Origin: Ilumatobacteraceae bacterium
Lineage (GTDB): Bacteria > Actinomycetota > Acidimicrobiia > Acidimicrobiales > Ilumatobacteraceae
DNA length: 5,309 nt
Reading direction: 5' to 3'
NCBI GenBank assembly: GCA_016463105.1
Contig: JAEMRY010000082.1
Span: forward strand, 1-5,309
The notes below the pieces were generated by a model. The model saw only the letters and a list, made by a program, of their open reading frames with translations. It ran no database searches and had not been told where the DNA came from. Below, piece by piece: positions 1-5,283 of the stretch (position 1 is the stretch's first letter; each line of letters begins with the position of its first letter). The position numbers and the translations under genes are program-made.

Positions 1-314
1 CCCATCGCATCGGCAACATCTTCAACTGCACGCCGCAAAGTGAAAGCCCCGCGTTCATCTAACAAACGAATCGCACGTTGTTTGCTTGTACGAGACAGGT
101 CTGAAAGTTTTGCGCCGAGTTCGCGTTCAACGGCATCAATCATCCGATCTAATGCACCATGTAGTGCTGGCAGACGCACTGCTGCAATTACGACACCGTC
201 AACTTCAAGTGGCACATCACCATTCTTGATGTGATCTGCATCAATCAGCGTTCCGCCGATTGCCGAGATCAATGGCTCAATTGATTGAAGTATCGGATGT
301 TTTGTTGCTTTCAT
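1..314 (-). CDS. DauR-like helix-turn-helix transcriptional regulator (partial, C-terminus off left edge)
   Basis: Leftward gene starting at the ATG at 314-312; 104 codons are visible before the window ends. The ATG overlaps the TGA of the upstream thiamine-binding protein gene in an ATGA arrangement, implying translational coupling. Residues 1-60 contain a short domain (LEVDGVVIAAVRLP, about 37-50) that I cannot name. Residues about 65-104 (LSDLSRTSKQRAIRLLDERGAF followed by RRAVEDVADAM) match the pattern of the DauR-like/HTH_22 DNA-binding domain found at the C-terminus of YheO-type regulators, where the next residues normally read about GVSRxTxYNYL. The recognition helix is therefore probably just outside the window. 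The YheO PAS-like domain is not recognisable here, so this is a short variant. I infer a cytoplasmic DNA-binding regulator; its position opposite the amidohydrolase/CoA-transferase pair makes those genes plausible targets. The family call is from memory of the motif, not a search. Confidence 0.8.
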   Translation of the reverse strand, partial: MKATKHPILQSIEPLISAIGGTLIDADHIKNGDVPLEVDGVVIAAVRLPALHGALDRMIDAVERELGAKLSDLSRTSKQRAIRLLDERGAFTLRRAVEDVADAM

Positions 315-547
315 GATTCAAAGCGGGACACAGAAATATTGACAAAAGTTGCGCCATTGCTGTAAGCAACTTTCAAAAGATCAGCAACAATCATCGGCAA
401 TGTTTCTTCTTCGGCGGTGAACAAAGAACCAAATGGTCCAAAATCAACTGCAATGCCATGAGCCTCGACGGCGGCAACTGCTGCAGTGACGTGTGCGCCA
501 GGGTCTCCCTCGACGAATGGCTCAATTGTAAATTCGACAGTCAACAT
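311..547 (-). CDS. Thiamine-binding protein, YkoF/MTH1187 (DUF77) family
   Basis: A 78-residue protein starting MLTVEFTIEPFVEG and containing FGPFGSLFTAEEETLP (about 36-51) and GATFVNISVSRFES at the end. This is the small ferredoxin-like alpha/beta fold of the MTH1187/YkoF thiamine-binding family (PF01910 as I recall it), about 80-100 residues. Family members bind thiamine or related pyrimidines; the cellular role of the stand-alone actinobacterial versions is poorly known. I chose the ATG at 547 rather than the in-frame TTG at 571 because family proteins start right at the VEF strand and the eight extra residues add nothing recognisable. No clear Shine-Dalgarno precedes it; a TATATT hexamer lies 9 nt upstream. 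The stop codon overlaps the start of the downstream regulator by 4 nt, so the two are probably co-translated. Confidence 0.82.
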   Translation of the reverse strand: MLTVEFTIEPFVEGDPGAHVTAAVAAVEAHGIAVDFGPFGSLFTAEEETLPMIVADLLKVAYSNGATFVNISVSRFES

Positions 548-620
548 ATGCCGTTCAATATACACAAGCAATTTCTACCAACAATTAGAGCCTGTTGAAC
601 CGCCCTAGGTACGATTAGCC
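548..620. promoter_or_regulatory. Divergent promoter region between thiamine-binding protein and M20 amidohydrolase genes
   Basis: This is the 73-bp gap between two divergent start codons, so it must hold both promoters. Rightward, TACGAT at 610-615 ends 5 nt before the ATG at 621. Leftward, TATATT at 562-557 ends 9 nt before the ATG at 547, with TTGTTG 16 nt further upstream as a weak -35. A GTTCAA/TTGAAC inverted repeat (553-558 and 595-600) brackets the region. Promoter positions are inferred from the TANNNT pattern only. Confidence 0.55.
610..615 (+). promoter_or_regulatory. Candidate -10 element (TACGAT) for a leaderless M20 transcript
   Basis: TACGAT fits the actinobacterial -10 consensus TANNNT and ends 5 nt before the ATG at 621, which would place the transcription start at or next to the start codon. 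AGGT at 607-610 is a poor and distant (10 nt) alternative ribosome binding site. No -35 is evident at the right spacing. Confidence 0.4.
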
Positions 621-1895
621 ATGGCAAAATCGACGTCTAACACACCAGTTTCGGCAGCGCAAGAACGACACGGGGCAGCAGCGGGTCTCAAAGACCAAGT
701 CGGCGGATTAATGGATTCGACGATCGCACTGCGTCGCAATCTGCACAAGTGGCCAGAGATTGGCAATTCATTGCCGAAAACCCGCGAGCAAGTGTTGAGT
801 GCACTTGAAGGTTTGCCACTTGATATCACCCTGCACGAAACAACAAGTGGTATCGCAGCGATGTTGACAGGTGGAAAGCCAGGTCCAACTGTGATGTTGC
901 GCGGCGACATGGACGCACTGCCGATGCCAGAAGATACTGATCTTGATTTCGCATCAAAGACAGAAAATTGTATGCATGCTTGCGGTCATGACACGCACAC
1001 TTCGATGTTGGTCAGCACTGCAAAATTGCTCAGTGATCGACGCAGCGAAATACCTGGTCGAGTGTTATTTATGTTTCAACCTGGCGAAGAGGGCTACCAT
1101 GGCGCAAAATTTATGCTTGATGAAGGTCTGTTGAATGTTTCAAAATTAAAAGACGGTAGCGACTCACCAATTAAGGCTGCTTATGCGCTGCATATAACGT
1201 CGTCGATGCCGGCTGGCACGGTTGGCACACGAAGTGGCCCCGTAATGGCGTCTAGTGACACCCTTTCAATAACGATCACGGGTAAAGGTGGCCACGCATC
1301 CGAACCATTTAGAACACTTGATCCGATTCCGGTGGCGTGTGAAATTGTGCAAGCACTACAAATGATGATCACGCGTCGCATTGAAACTTTTGATCCTGCA
1401 GTTGTGACGATTACAAAGTTGATTGCTGGCACGACAACTAACGTGATTCCTGAGACGGCAAAAATTGAAGGAACGATTCGTGCAGTCAGTGAAAAAACTC
1501 GCAATAAAGTTCACGACTCAATTCGTCGAGTTGCCGAAGGTATCGCCGCGACATACGAGATGCAGGCATCTGTCGAAATTAAACTCGGCTACCCAGTTAC
1601 TGTTAACGACGCACCAAGCGTTGACTTTGCATTAGATGTTGCTGAATCGCTTTTGGGCGAAGGTAAAGCCGTGCATATGCCTTCACCAATAATGGGCGCC
1701 GAAGACTTCAGTTATGTTCTCAATCAAATTCCTGGTGCAATGGTGTTTCTGGGTGGCACACCCGAGGGCTTGAACCCTGCGACTGCTCCACCAAACCATT
1801 CGAACCGTGTGATGTTTGATGAAGCATCAATGGCTCACGGTGTTGCGCTTTACTCATCTCTGGCTTTACGCACACTCGGCGTAACGCTGAACTAA
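621..1895 (+). CDS. M20D family metal-dependent amidohydrolase (hippurate hydrolase / N-acyl-amino-acid deacylase type)
   Basis: A 424-residue cytoplasmic enzyme of the M20D peptidase family, which hydrolyses amide bonds of N-acyl amino acids and related conjugates using a two-metal site. All expected residues are visible. The metal-binding MHACGHD motif gives Cys121 and His123. QPGEEG gives the catalytic Glu156 and metal ligand Glu157. HITSSMP gives His191, and PNHSN near the C-terminus gives His393. The lid/dimerisation domain (about 208-325) carries GKGGHAS with the conserved His225. The final catalytic-domain part holds GAEDFSYVL and VFLGGTPEG. Length is slightly above the usual 380-410 because of a polar N-terminal extension of about 28 residues. 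The ATG at 621 is the only sensible start and abuts a candidate -10. It is first in a probable two-gene operon with the CoA transferase. The substrate cannot be read from sequence; hippurate, IAA-amino acids, acetyl-diaminopimelate and others are all family substrates. Confidence 0.93.
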   Translation: MAKSTSNTPVSAAQERHGAAAGLKDQVGGLMDSTIALRRNLHKWPEIGNSLPKTREQVLSALEGLPLDITLHETTSGIAAMLTGGKPGPTVMLRGDMDALPMPEDTDLDFASKTENCMHACGHDTHTSMLVSTAKLLSDRRSEIPGRVLFMFQPGEEGYHGAKFMLDEGLLNVSKLKDGSDSPIKAAYALHITSSMPAGTVGTRSGPVMASSDTLSITITGKGGHASEPFRTLDPIPVACEIVQALQMMITRRIETFDPAVVTITKLIAGTTTNVIPETAKIEGTIRAVSEKTRNKVHDSIRRVAEGIAATYEMQASVEIKLGYPVTVNDAPSVDFALDVAESLLGEGKAVHMPSPIMGAEDFSYVLNQIPGAMVFLGGTPEGLNPATAPPNHSNRVMFDEASMAHGVALYSSLALRTLGVTLN

Positions 1896-1900
1896 TTACG

Positions 1901-3112
1901 ATGCGCCCACTAGATGGGGTCCGCGTACTTGACTTCACTCGAGTGTTGTCTGGGCCACATGCGACCAGAATGCTTTGCGATCTTGGCGCCGACGTCATAA
2001 AAGTCGAACAACCAAGTGGAGACTTAACGAGGTTTTCAAGTCCACGAGTAAATTCAAATGCAACTTATTTCATTCAACAAAATGTCGGCAAACGCAACAT
2101 TTCATTGGATCTCAGCAACCCTGAAGCAGTCGCACTAGTTATAAAACTCGTCGAAAAATGCGATGTGATAATCGAAAACTTTCGCCCAGGGGTGATGAAG
2201 CGAATGGGGCTAGACCAAACAACACTTCGCGCCGTGAATCCAAAAATTATTTATGCATCAATAACCGGCTATGGCAACACTGGCCCGTGGACAGATCGTC
2301 GAGCGTATGCGCCAGTTGTAAACGCCGAAATGGGATTAACCAAACACCAAGGTGACGCGCGCGGTGGCGAATATGCCAATGACCCATTTAGTCACGGTGA
2401 TGTTTACACGGCTGTTGAATGTGCGGCGGCAATTTTGGCGGCGCTCTATCAACGCGAGCAGACAGGTGTTGGGCAATATATAGATCTGTCAATGGCACAA
2501 ACACTGTTGTATGTCAACGAACATGTGCACGATGCGCTTTGGGATCAACCTGTTTCGCCAGATGCAATTCGTTCGTTTCGCCCGCAAGATTATCCGGTGC
2601 TGACAACCAAAGATGGAGTGACCGCTGTAGTCAGTGGCCACCCTGCAGAGCGTGGAACCTTTGACTACTTCGTTGCTGCAATGCAAGCACCAGAATTGCT
2701 TGAAGATTCGAGATTTAAAACTGTTGAAACACGACTGGCGAATTTTAAACAGTTGATGGAAATAATAAAACTTTGGGCATCAACTGTGCCGACAGTTGAC
2801 GAACTTGAAAATCGACTGGCGAAACATAAATTAGCAATGGGACGACTTCGCAGCGTTAGCGAAGTTGCGCAAACCGACTGGGCAAAAGAACGAAATGCGT
2901 TTGTAGAAATCAGCGACCGAGGAACGGGCAAAGTAAAACTGCCAAACTCGCCATGGATTTTTTCTGGCTCGGATACTTCAACTCGCGGTGTGGCTAAATA
3001 TCGTGGCGAAGACAACGCTGAAGTTTTTAGCGAACTACTTGGCTTATCAGAAACACAAATTGAAGATTTATATCAGCGCGATATTTTGTCGCAACGCGGA
3101 CCAAGTAAGTAA
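1901..3112 (+). CDS. CaiB/BaiF family III CoA transferase
   Basis: A 403-residue cytoplasmic enzyme of the formyl-CoA transferase/CaiB family, which moves CoA between carboxylic acids through an aspartyl-CoA intermediate. The N-terminal signature is PLDGVRVLDFTRVLSGPHATRMLCDLGADVIKVEQPSGD. NVGKRNISLDL, DVIIENFRPGVMKRMGL and the SITGYGNTGP loop follow. HGDVYTA contains the probable catalytic Asp167, followed by ILAALYQREQTGVGQYIDLSM. The small domain spans about 222-330. It lacks the GHDINY motif of alpha-methylacyl-CoA racemases, so transferase is preferred over racemase. The length is normal for the family. It starts only 5 nt after the amidohydrolase stop with no Shine-Dalgarno, so it is probably translated by reinitiation and shares that transcript. 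The 3' end converges on the dUTPase gene with 7 bp between stops. Donor and acceptor acids are not deducible. Confidence 0.93.
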   Translation: MRPLDGVRVLDFTRVLSGPHATRMLCDLGADVIKVEQPSGDLTRFSSPRVNSNATYFIQQNVGKRNISLDLSNPEAVALVIKLVEKCDVIIENFRPGVMKRMGLDQTTLRAVNPKIIYASITGYGNTGPWTDRRAYAPVVNAEMGLTKHQGDARGGEYANDPFSHGDVYTAVECAAAILAALYQREQTGVGQYIDLSMAQTLLYVNEHVHDALWDQPVSPDAIRSFRPQDYPVLTTKDGVTAVVSGHPAERGTFDYFVAAMQAPELLEDSRFKTVETRLANFKQLMEIIKLWASTVPTVDELENRLAKHKLAMGRLRSVSEVAQTDWAKERNAFVEISDRGTGKVKLPNSPWIFSGSDTSTRGVAKYRGEDNAEVFSELLGLSETQIEDLYQRDILSQRGPSK

Positions 3113-3119
3113 AACTCGC
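3113..3119. other. Seven-bp convergent junction with no terminator visible
   Basis: Only 7 bp separate the stop codons of the CoA transferase and dUTPase genes, and I see no GC-rich hairpin with a T-run here. Either Rho or read-through with antisense overlap would have to handle the 3' ends. Confidence 0.6.
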
Positions 3120-3590
3120 TTAACGACCCGAATGACCGAATCCGCCACCACGATCGTGGCCTTCAAGTTCTTCGACTACCTTCCATGCAGTTGTCACAAG
3201 TTCTTGAATTATTAACTGCGCAATTCGATCACCACGCGTAATTTGGTAATCGGTATTTGGATCAGTATTGATCATGATCACCTGAAGTTCGCCACGATAA
3301 CCACTGTCGATGATTCCAGGTGTGTTGACAAGTGTGACACCGTGTTTTAATGCGAGTCCACTGCGCGGAACTACTTGTCCAAAAAACCCAACAGGAATCG
3401 CCACTGCAACCCCAGTTGGTACGAGTAATCGCCCACCACGAGCAGGCAACACTGCGTCTACGCGTGCATAAAGATCAATGCCAGCGTCTCCAGCGTGGGC
3501 CGGTGCGGGCAACGGTAGAGCTAAGTCGAGACGCTGGACAGGAACGATAATTCGGCTGTGATGTTCGTTGTTCAACTCTTTATTTTCCAC
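3120..3590 (-). CDS. dut: Deoxyuridine 5'-triphosphate nucleotidohydrolase (dUTPase)
   Basis: A 156-residue homotrimeric-type dUTPase that hydrolyses dUTP to dUMP and pyrophosphate, keeping uracil out of DNA and supplying dUMP for dTMP synthesis. All five family motifs are present in order: AGDAGIDLYA (33-42), PRSGLA with Ser77 (75-80), GIIDSGYRGE with catalytic Asp95 and Tyr98 (92-101), RGDRIAQLII (119-128), and the C-terminal arm GGGFGHSGR (148-156), whose Phe151 would stack on uracil. The frame stays open upstream to 3764, but those residues are antisense to the oligoribonuclease active site and do not resemble dUTPase. I place the start at the GTG at 3590, which has TATCGT ending 7 nt upstream. 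A TTG at 3575 (151 residues) is the alternative. It is divergent from the oligoribonuclease gene across a 73-bp spacer. Confidence 0.95.
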   Translation of the reverse strand: MENKELNNEHHSRIIVPVQRLDLALPLPAPAHAGDAGIDLYARVDAVLPARGGRLLVPTGVAVAIPVGFFGQVVPRSGLALKHGVTLVNTPGIIDSGYRGELQVIMINTDPNTDYQITRGDRIAQLIIQELVTTAWKVVEELEGHDRGGGFGHSGR

Positions 3591-3597
3591 ACCTAAG

Positions 3598-3603
3598 ACG
3601 ATA
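3598..3603 (-). promoter_or_regulatory. Candidate -10 element (TATCGT) for leaderless dut
   Basis: Reading leftward, TATCGT is followed by CTTAGGT (7 nt) and then GTG at 3590. The AGGT touches the start codon and is too close to act as a normal ribosome binding site, so leaderless initiation is the better reading. This element helps decide the GTG start. Confidence 0.4.
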
Positions 3604-3650
3604 GAGCCCAGCGGTGCCTGCCTAAAAGTGCTGTGTGACGCAGAAACTAA

Positions 3651-3656
3651 TAGATT
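3651..3656 (+). promoter_or_regulatory. Candidate -10 element (TAGATT) for leaderless orn
   Basis: TAGATT is followed by GCTTGGC (7 nt) and GTG at 3664. There is no purine-rich Shine-Dalgarno at a useful distance. The spacing matches the dut promoter on the other strand and supports the GTG start. Confidence 0.4.
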
Positions 3657-3663
3657 GCTTGGC

Positions 3664-4215
3664 GTGCTTGTGTGGATGGATCTCGAGATGACCGGCCTCG
3701 ACCCGGCCACCGAAGTGATCGTCGAAATCGCCACTTTGATCACGGATGACGAACTAAATATCATCGCTGAAGGACCAGATCTAGTTATCAGTCAACCCGA
3801 GGCATTGCTCGCCGCGATGGACCCGTTTGTCGTTGAGATGCACACGACTTCTGGTTTGCTAACTGCAATTCGTGCATCAACTGTGACTCTTGAGCAAGCA
3901 GGTCTACAAACACTCGAATTTATTAAACAACATATTCCTGAGCCACGGACAATTCCGCTGTGCGGCAATTCAATTGGCACGGATCGTAGATTTCTAGCAA
4001 AATATTTTCCGGATATCGAAAATCATTTGCATTATCGAAGTGTTGATGTTTCGACAATTAAAGAACTCGTCAAGCGTTGGTACCCAGGACTCGAAATTGC
4101 GCGACCAACGAAATCTGGAGCGCATCGGGCACTAGACGATGTGCGTGAAAGTATTCGTGAATTAAAGTTTTATCGCGAAAACGTTTTTAAAGAAAATACA
4201 CCTACCCCAAAATAA
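3664..4215 (+). CDS. orn: Oligoribonuclease (DEDDh 3'-5' exoribonuclease)
   Basis: A 183-residue enzyme that finishes RNA decay by degrading two- to five-nucleotide RNAs, and in many bacteria the pGpG product of c-di-GMP breakdown. It opens (M)LVWMDLEMTGLDP, giving Asp6 and Glu8 of the DEDDh site. GNSIGTDRRFL supplies Asp107, and GAHRALDDVRESI supplies His154 and Asp159. MHTTSGL, HYRSVDVSTIKEL and RWYPG are further orn hallmarks. The frame is open from an ATG at 3568, but the 32 extra residues would run through the divergent dUTPase start and resemble nothing. The start is therefore taken as GTG 3664, with TTG 3655 as the alternative. The C-terminus (KENTPTPK) overlaps the convergent thioesterase gene by 14 bp. 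Confidence 0.95.
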   Translation: MLVWMDLEMTGLDPATEVIVEIATLITDDELNIIAEGPDLVISQPEALLAAMDPFVVEMHTTSGLLTAIRASTVTLEQAGLQTLEFIKQHIPEPRTIPLCGNSIGTDRRFLAKYFPDIENHLHYRSVDVSTIKELVKRWYPGLEIARPTKSGAHRALDDVRESIRELKFYRENVFKENTPTPK

Positions 4216-4969
4216 GTTGGGTTACTGCTGCGACTTCGTCATCTTCAAGAACATGTCGCAAAATAACTCGACCGTCTAAGTTTTGCGTGACGATTCGCAC
4301 TTTGTCACCTGGGTCAACTGCGCCGTGATGTTCGATCGTTGCATGCAAAGGTGCGCGTTTACCAGAGTTTGCGCCGAGATATTCTTCGAGGACTTCCCAA
4401 TAAGCGGCATTATTTAGATGACCAACTGCATCCATGTCACTAAACCGAATCGGCCAATCTTTGACGGTTGCATCGTCGGCATTTAAATTTGGAAGATTTT
4501 TGCCAATTTCTAGGCGCGATGAAATTTTTCTGCCATTAGTGGCCGAAGAAAGAAGTTCGACAAGATCTTTTGCTAATGCAACAGGCTTCATAGTTTTAAA
4601 ATCAACTCGCACCCACAGTGCTGCTGCTTCAATAGCGACAACGCCACCACATCTGATTTGCGTGCGACGCTCTGCCCAGTGTGACCCGAGCGCCCCACAC
4701 CAAGTGGTTAAAGCGATCTCATCTAAATATTTAGGAAATGCAGTCACCCACATTTCGGTGCGCCGCACAACCCATGAATGGGGTTCGCTGTAGTTGCCAT
4801 CTAGAGAATCATCTGTTGCAATGTCTTGTAAATATCGTGCTGTGGCATCAAGTCTCAGCCGACCCTTGGGTGTGACGTCCCCAAGACGCACTTTGCGACT
4901 GGTTGAAAACATTCGTCCTGATTGCGGCACGGGGCTCGGCAGGCCAGTTGACCGCCCTGTGTCTGACAT
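4202..4969 (-). CDS. Acyl-ACP thioesterase, FatA/FatB-like (double hotdog)
   Basis: A 255-residue protein with two tandem hotdog domains. The first is about 22-135 (RKVRLGDVTPKGRLRLDATARYLQDIATDD, then SWVVRRTEMWV and ALGSHWAERRTQI). The second is about 165-250 (WPIRFSDMDAVGHLNNAAYWEVLEEYL, then IEHHGAVDPGDKVRI). This is the layout of acyl-ACP thioesterases (PF01643 as I recall it), which release free fatty acids from acyl carrier protein. Asp180 and His184 align with the Asp and His of the plant FatB catalytic DxNxH motif, and Glu213 could match the distal Glu. The middle Asn is Val182, so the loop reads DxDxxGHLNN like 4-hydroxybenzoyl-CoA thioesterases. An acyl-CoA substrate is therefore not excluded. 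The ATG at 4969 is favoured by TAGGGT ending 6 nt upstream. ATG 4912 would drop a Pro/Ser-rich 19-residue tail and still keep both domains. Confidence 0.87.
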   Translation of the reverse strand: MSDTGRSTGLPSPVPQSGRMFSTSRKVRLGDVTPKGRLRLDATARYLQDIATDDSLDGNYSEPHSWVVRRTEMWVTAFPKYLDEIALTTWCGALGSHWAERRTQIRCGGVVAIEAAALWVRVDFKTMKPVALAKDLVELLSSATNGRKISSRLEIGKNLPNLNADDATVKDWPIRFSDMDAVGHLNNAAYWEVLEEYLGANSGKRAPLHATIEHHGAVDPGDKVRIVTQNLDGRVILRHVLEDDEVAAVTQLILG

Positions 4970-4975
4970 GCTGAA

Positions 4976-4981
4976 ACCCTA
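4976..4981 (-). promoter_or_regulatory. Candidate -10 element (TAGGGT) for leaderless thioesterase gene
   Basis: Reading leftward, TAGGGT is followed by TTCAGC (6 nt) and the ATG at 4969, the ideal spacing for a leaderless transcript starting on the A. No Shine-Dalgarno-like purine run precedes the ATG. No clear -35 is seen. Confidence 0.42.
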
Positions 4982-5097
4982 TCCAGTATTGGGTCTGATG
5001 GGGATACAACAGATCGAAATTTAAATCGCTTGGAATTGGCGGTCAAACATGGTTGCCTTGATAGTTCATGTTCTCATCAGTTTTTAATCCATTGGCA
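4982..5097. other. Intergenic stretch without a recognisable feature
   Basis: Between the thioesterase promoter and the hairpin-rich region I see no gene, repeat or convincing sigma-70 promoter. A short frame beginning ATG 5068 runs rightward into the hairpin region but has no recognisable domain, and I do not call it. Confidence 0.5.
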
Positions 5098-5226
5098 ACA
5101 GCCAACGTGCGCGCGATTAATACGCGTTCGTTTAATGTGCGCACGATTAAATTCGTGCGTACAGCCAGCAAATCTCGCTGGTTTAGCACGGCGAAAAGTT
5201 TCGTTGATTATTCAACCAAACAGCCA
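5098..5226 (+). repeat. Three spaced copies of ACAGCCA
   Basis: ACAGCCA occurs at 5098-5104, 5161-5167 and 5220-5226, with offsets of 63 and 59 bp. The copies lie just before the G/C hairpins at 5137-5162 (with the related 5104 unit), 5165-5181 and 5228-5241. A seven-base match is short, so a real repeat unit is uncertain. Confidence 0.4.
5104..5150. repeat. Imperfect 17-bp direct repeat at 30-bp spacing
   Basis: AACGTGCGCGCGATTAA at 5104-5120 recurs as AATGTGCGCACGATTAA at 5134-5150, 15 of 17 bases identical and offset by exactly 30 bp. Each copy is followed by a reverse-complementary element (ACGCG, TCGTGCG), so each unit can fold as a hairpin. Confidence 0.7.
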
Positions 5227-5283
5227 ACCCGACACCTCGGGATGCATCTGACGTAAAAGATTTCACGTCGGAGAAATCCACGA

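Noticed and set aside
40..234. Small plus-strand frame at the left edge
   Set aside because: Antisense to the HTH regulator, whose conserved HTH_22-like residues are on the minus strand.
1181..1504. Antisense open frame within the M20 gene
   Set aside because: It lies opposite a gene with complete catalytic motifs and has no recognisable domain.
2665..3015. Antisense open frame within the CoA transferase gene
   Set aside because: Shadow of a well-supported gene, with no motif or promoter.
3148..3159. Perfect 12-bp palindrome CCACGATCGTGG
   Set aside because: It lies in the dUTPase coding sequence just before motif 5 (GHDRGG) and has no loop to make a hairpin; probably coincidental.
3568..3663. 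N-terminal extension of the oligoribonuclease frame from ATG 3568
   Set aside because: It crosses the divergent dUTPase start, and family proteins begin right at LVWMDLEMTGLD.
3591..3764. N-terminal extension of the dUTPase frame (about 58 residues, Ser-rich)
   Set aside because: It is antisense to the first part of oligoribonuclease including its catalytic DLE motif, and it bears no resemblance to dUTPase N-termini.
4206..4221. CCCAA/TTGGG hairpin at the orn/thioesterase convergence as a bidirectional terminator
   Set aside because: The 5-bp stem is weak, sits over the stop codons, and neither side has a T-run.
4434..4793. Plus-strand open frame inside the thioesterase gene
   Set aside because: Shadow of the two-hotdog coding sequence; the composition gives no domain.
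4865..4886. CTTGGG/CCCAAG inverted repeat
   Set aside because: Inside thioesterase coding sequence with no T-run and not near a gene end.
5098..5226. CRISPR array suggested by ACAGCCA at about 60-bp spacing
   Set aside because: The shared unit is only 7 bp, the spacing is uneven (63 and 59), and no cas genes are present.
5030..5256. Two small overlapping rightward frames (73 and 62 residues) in the right intergenic region
   Set aside because: They overlap in different frames, are Arg/Lys/Ser-rich without a domain, and coincide with hairpins and direct repeats, which explain the repeated residues.
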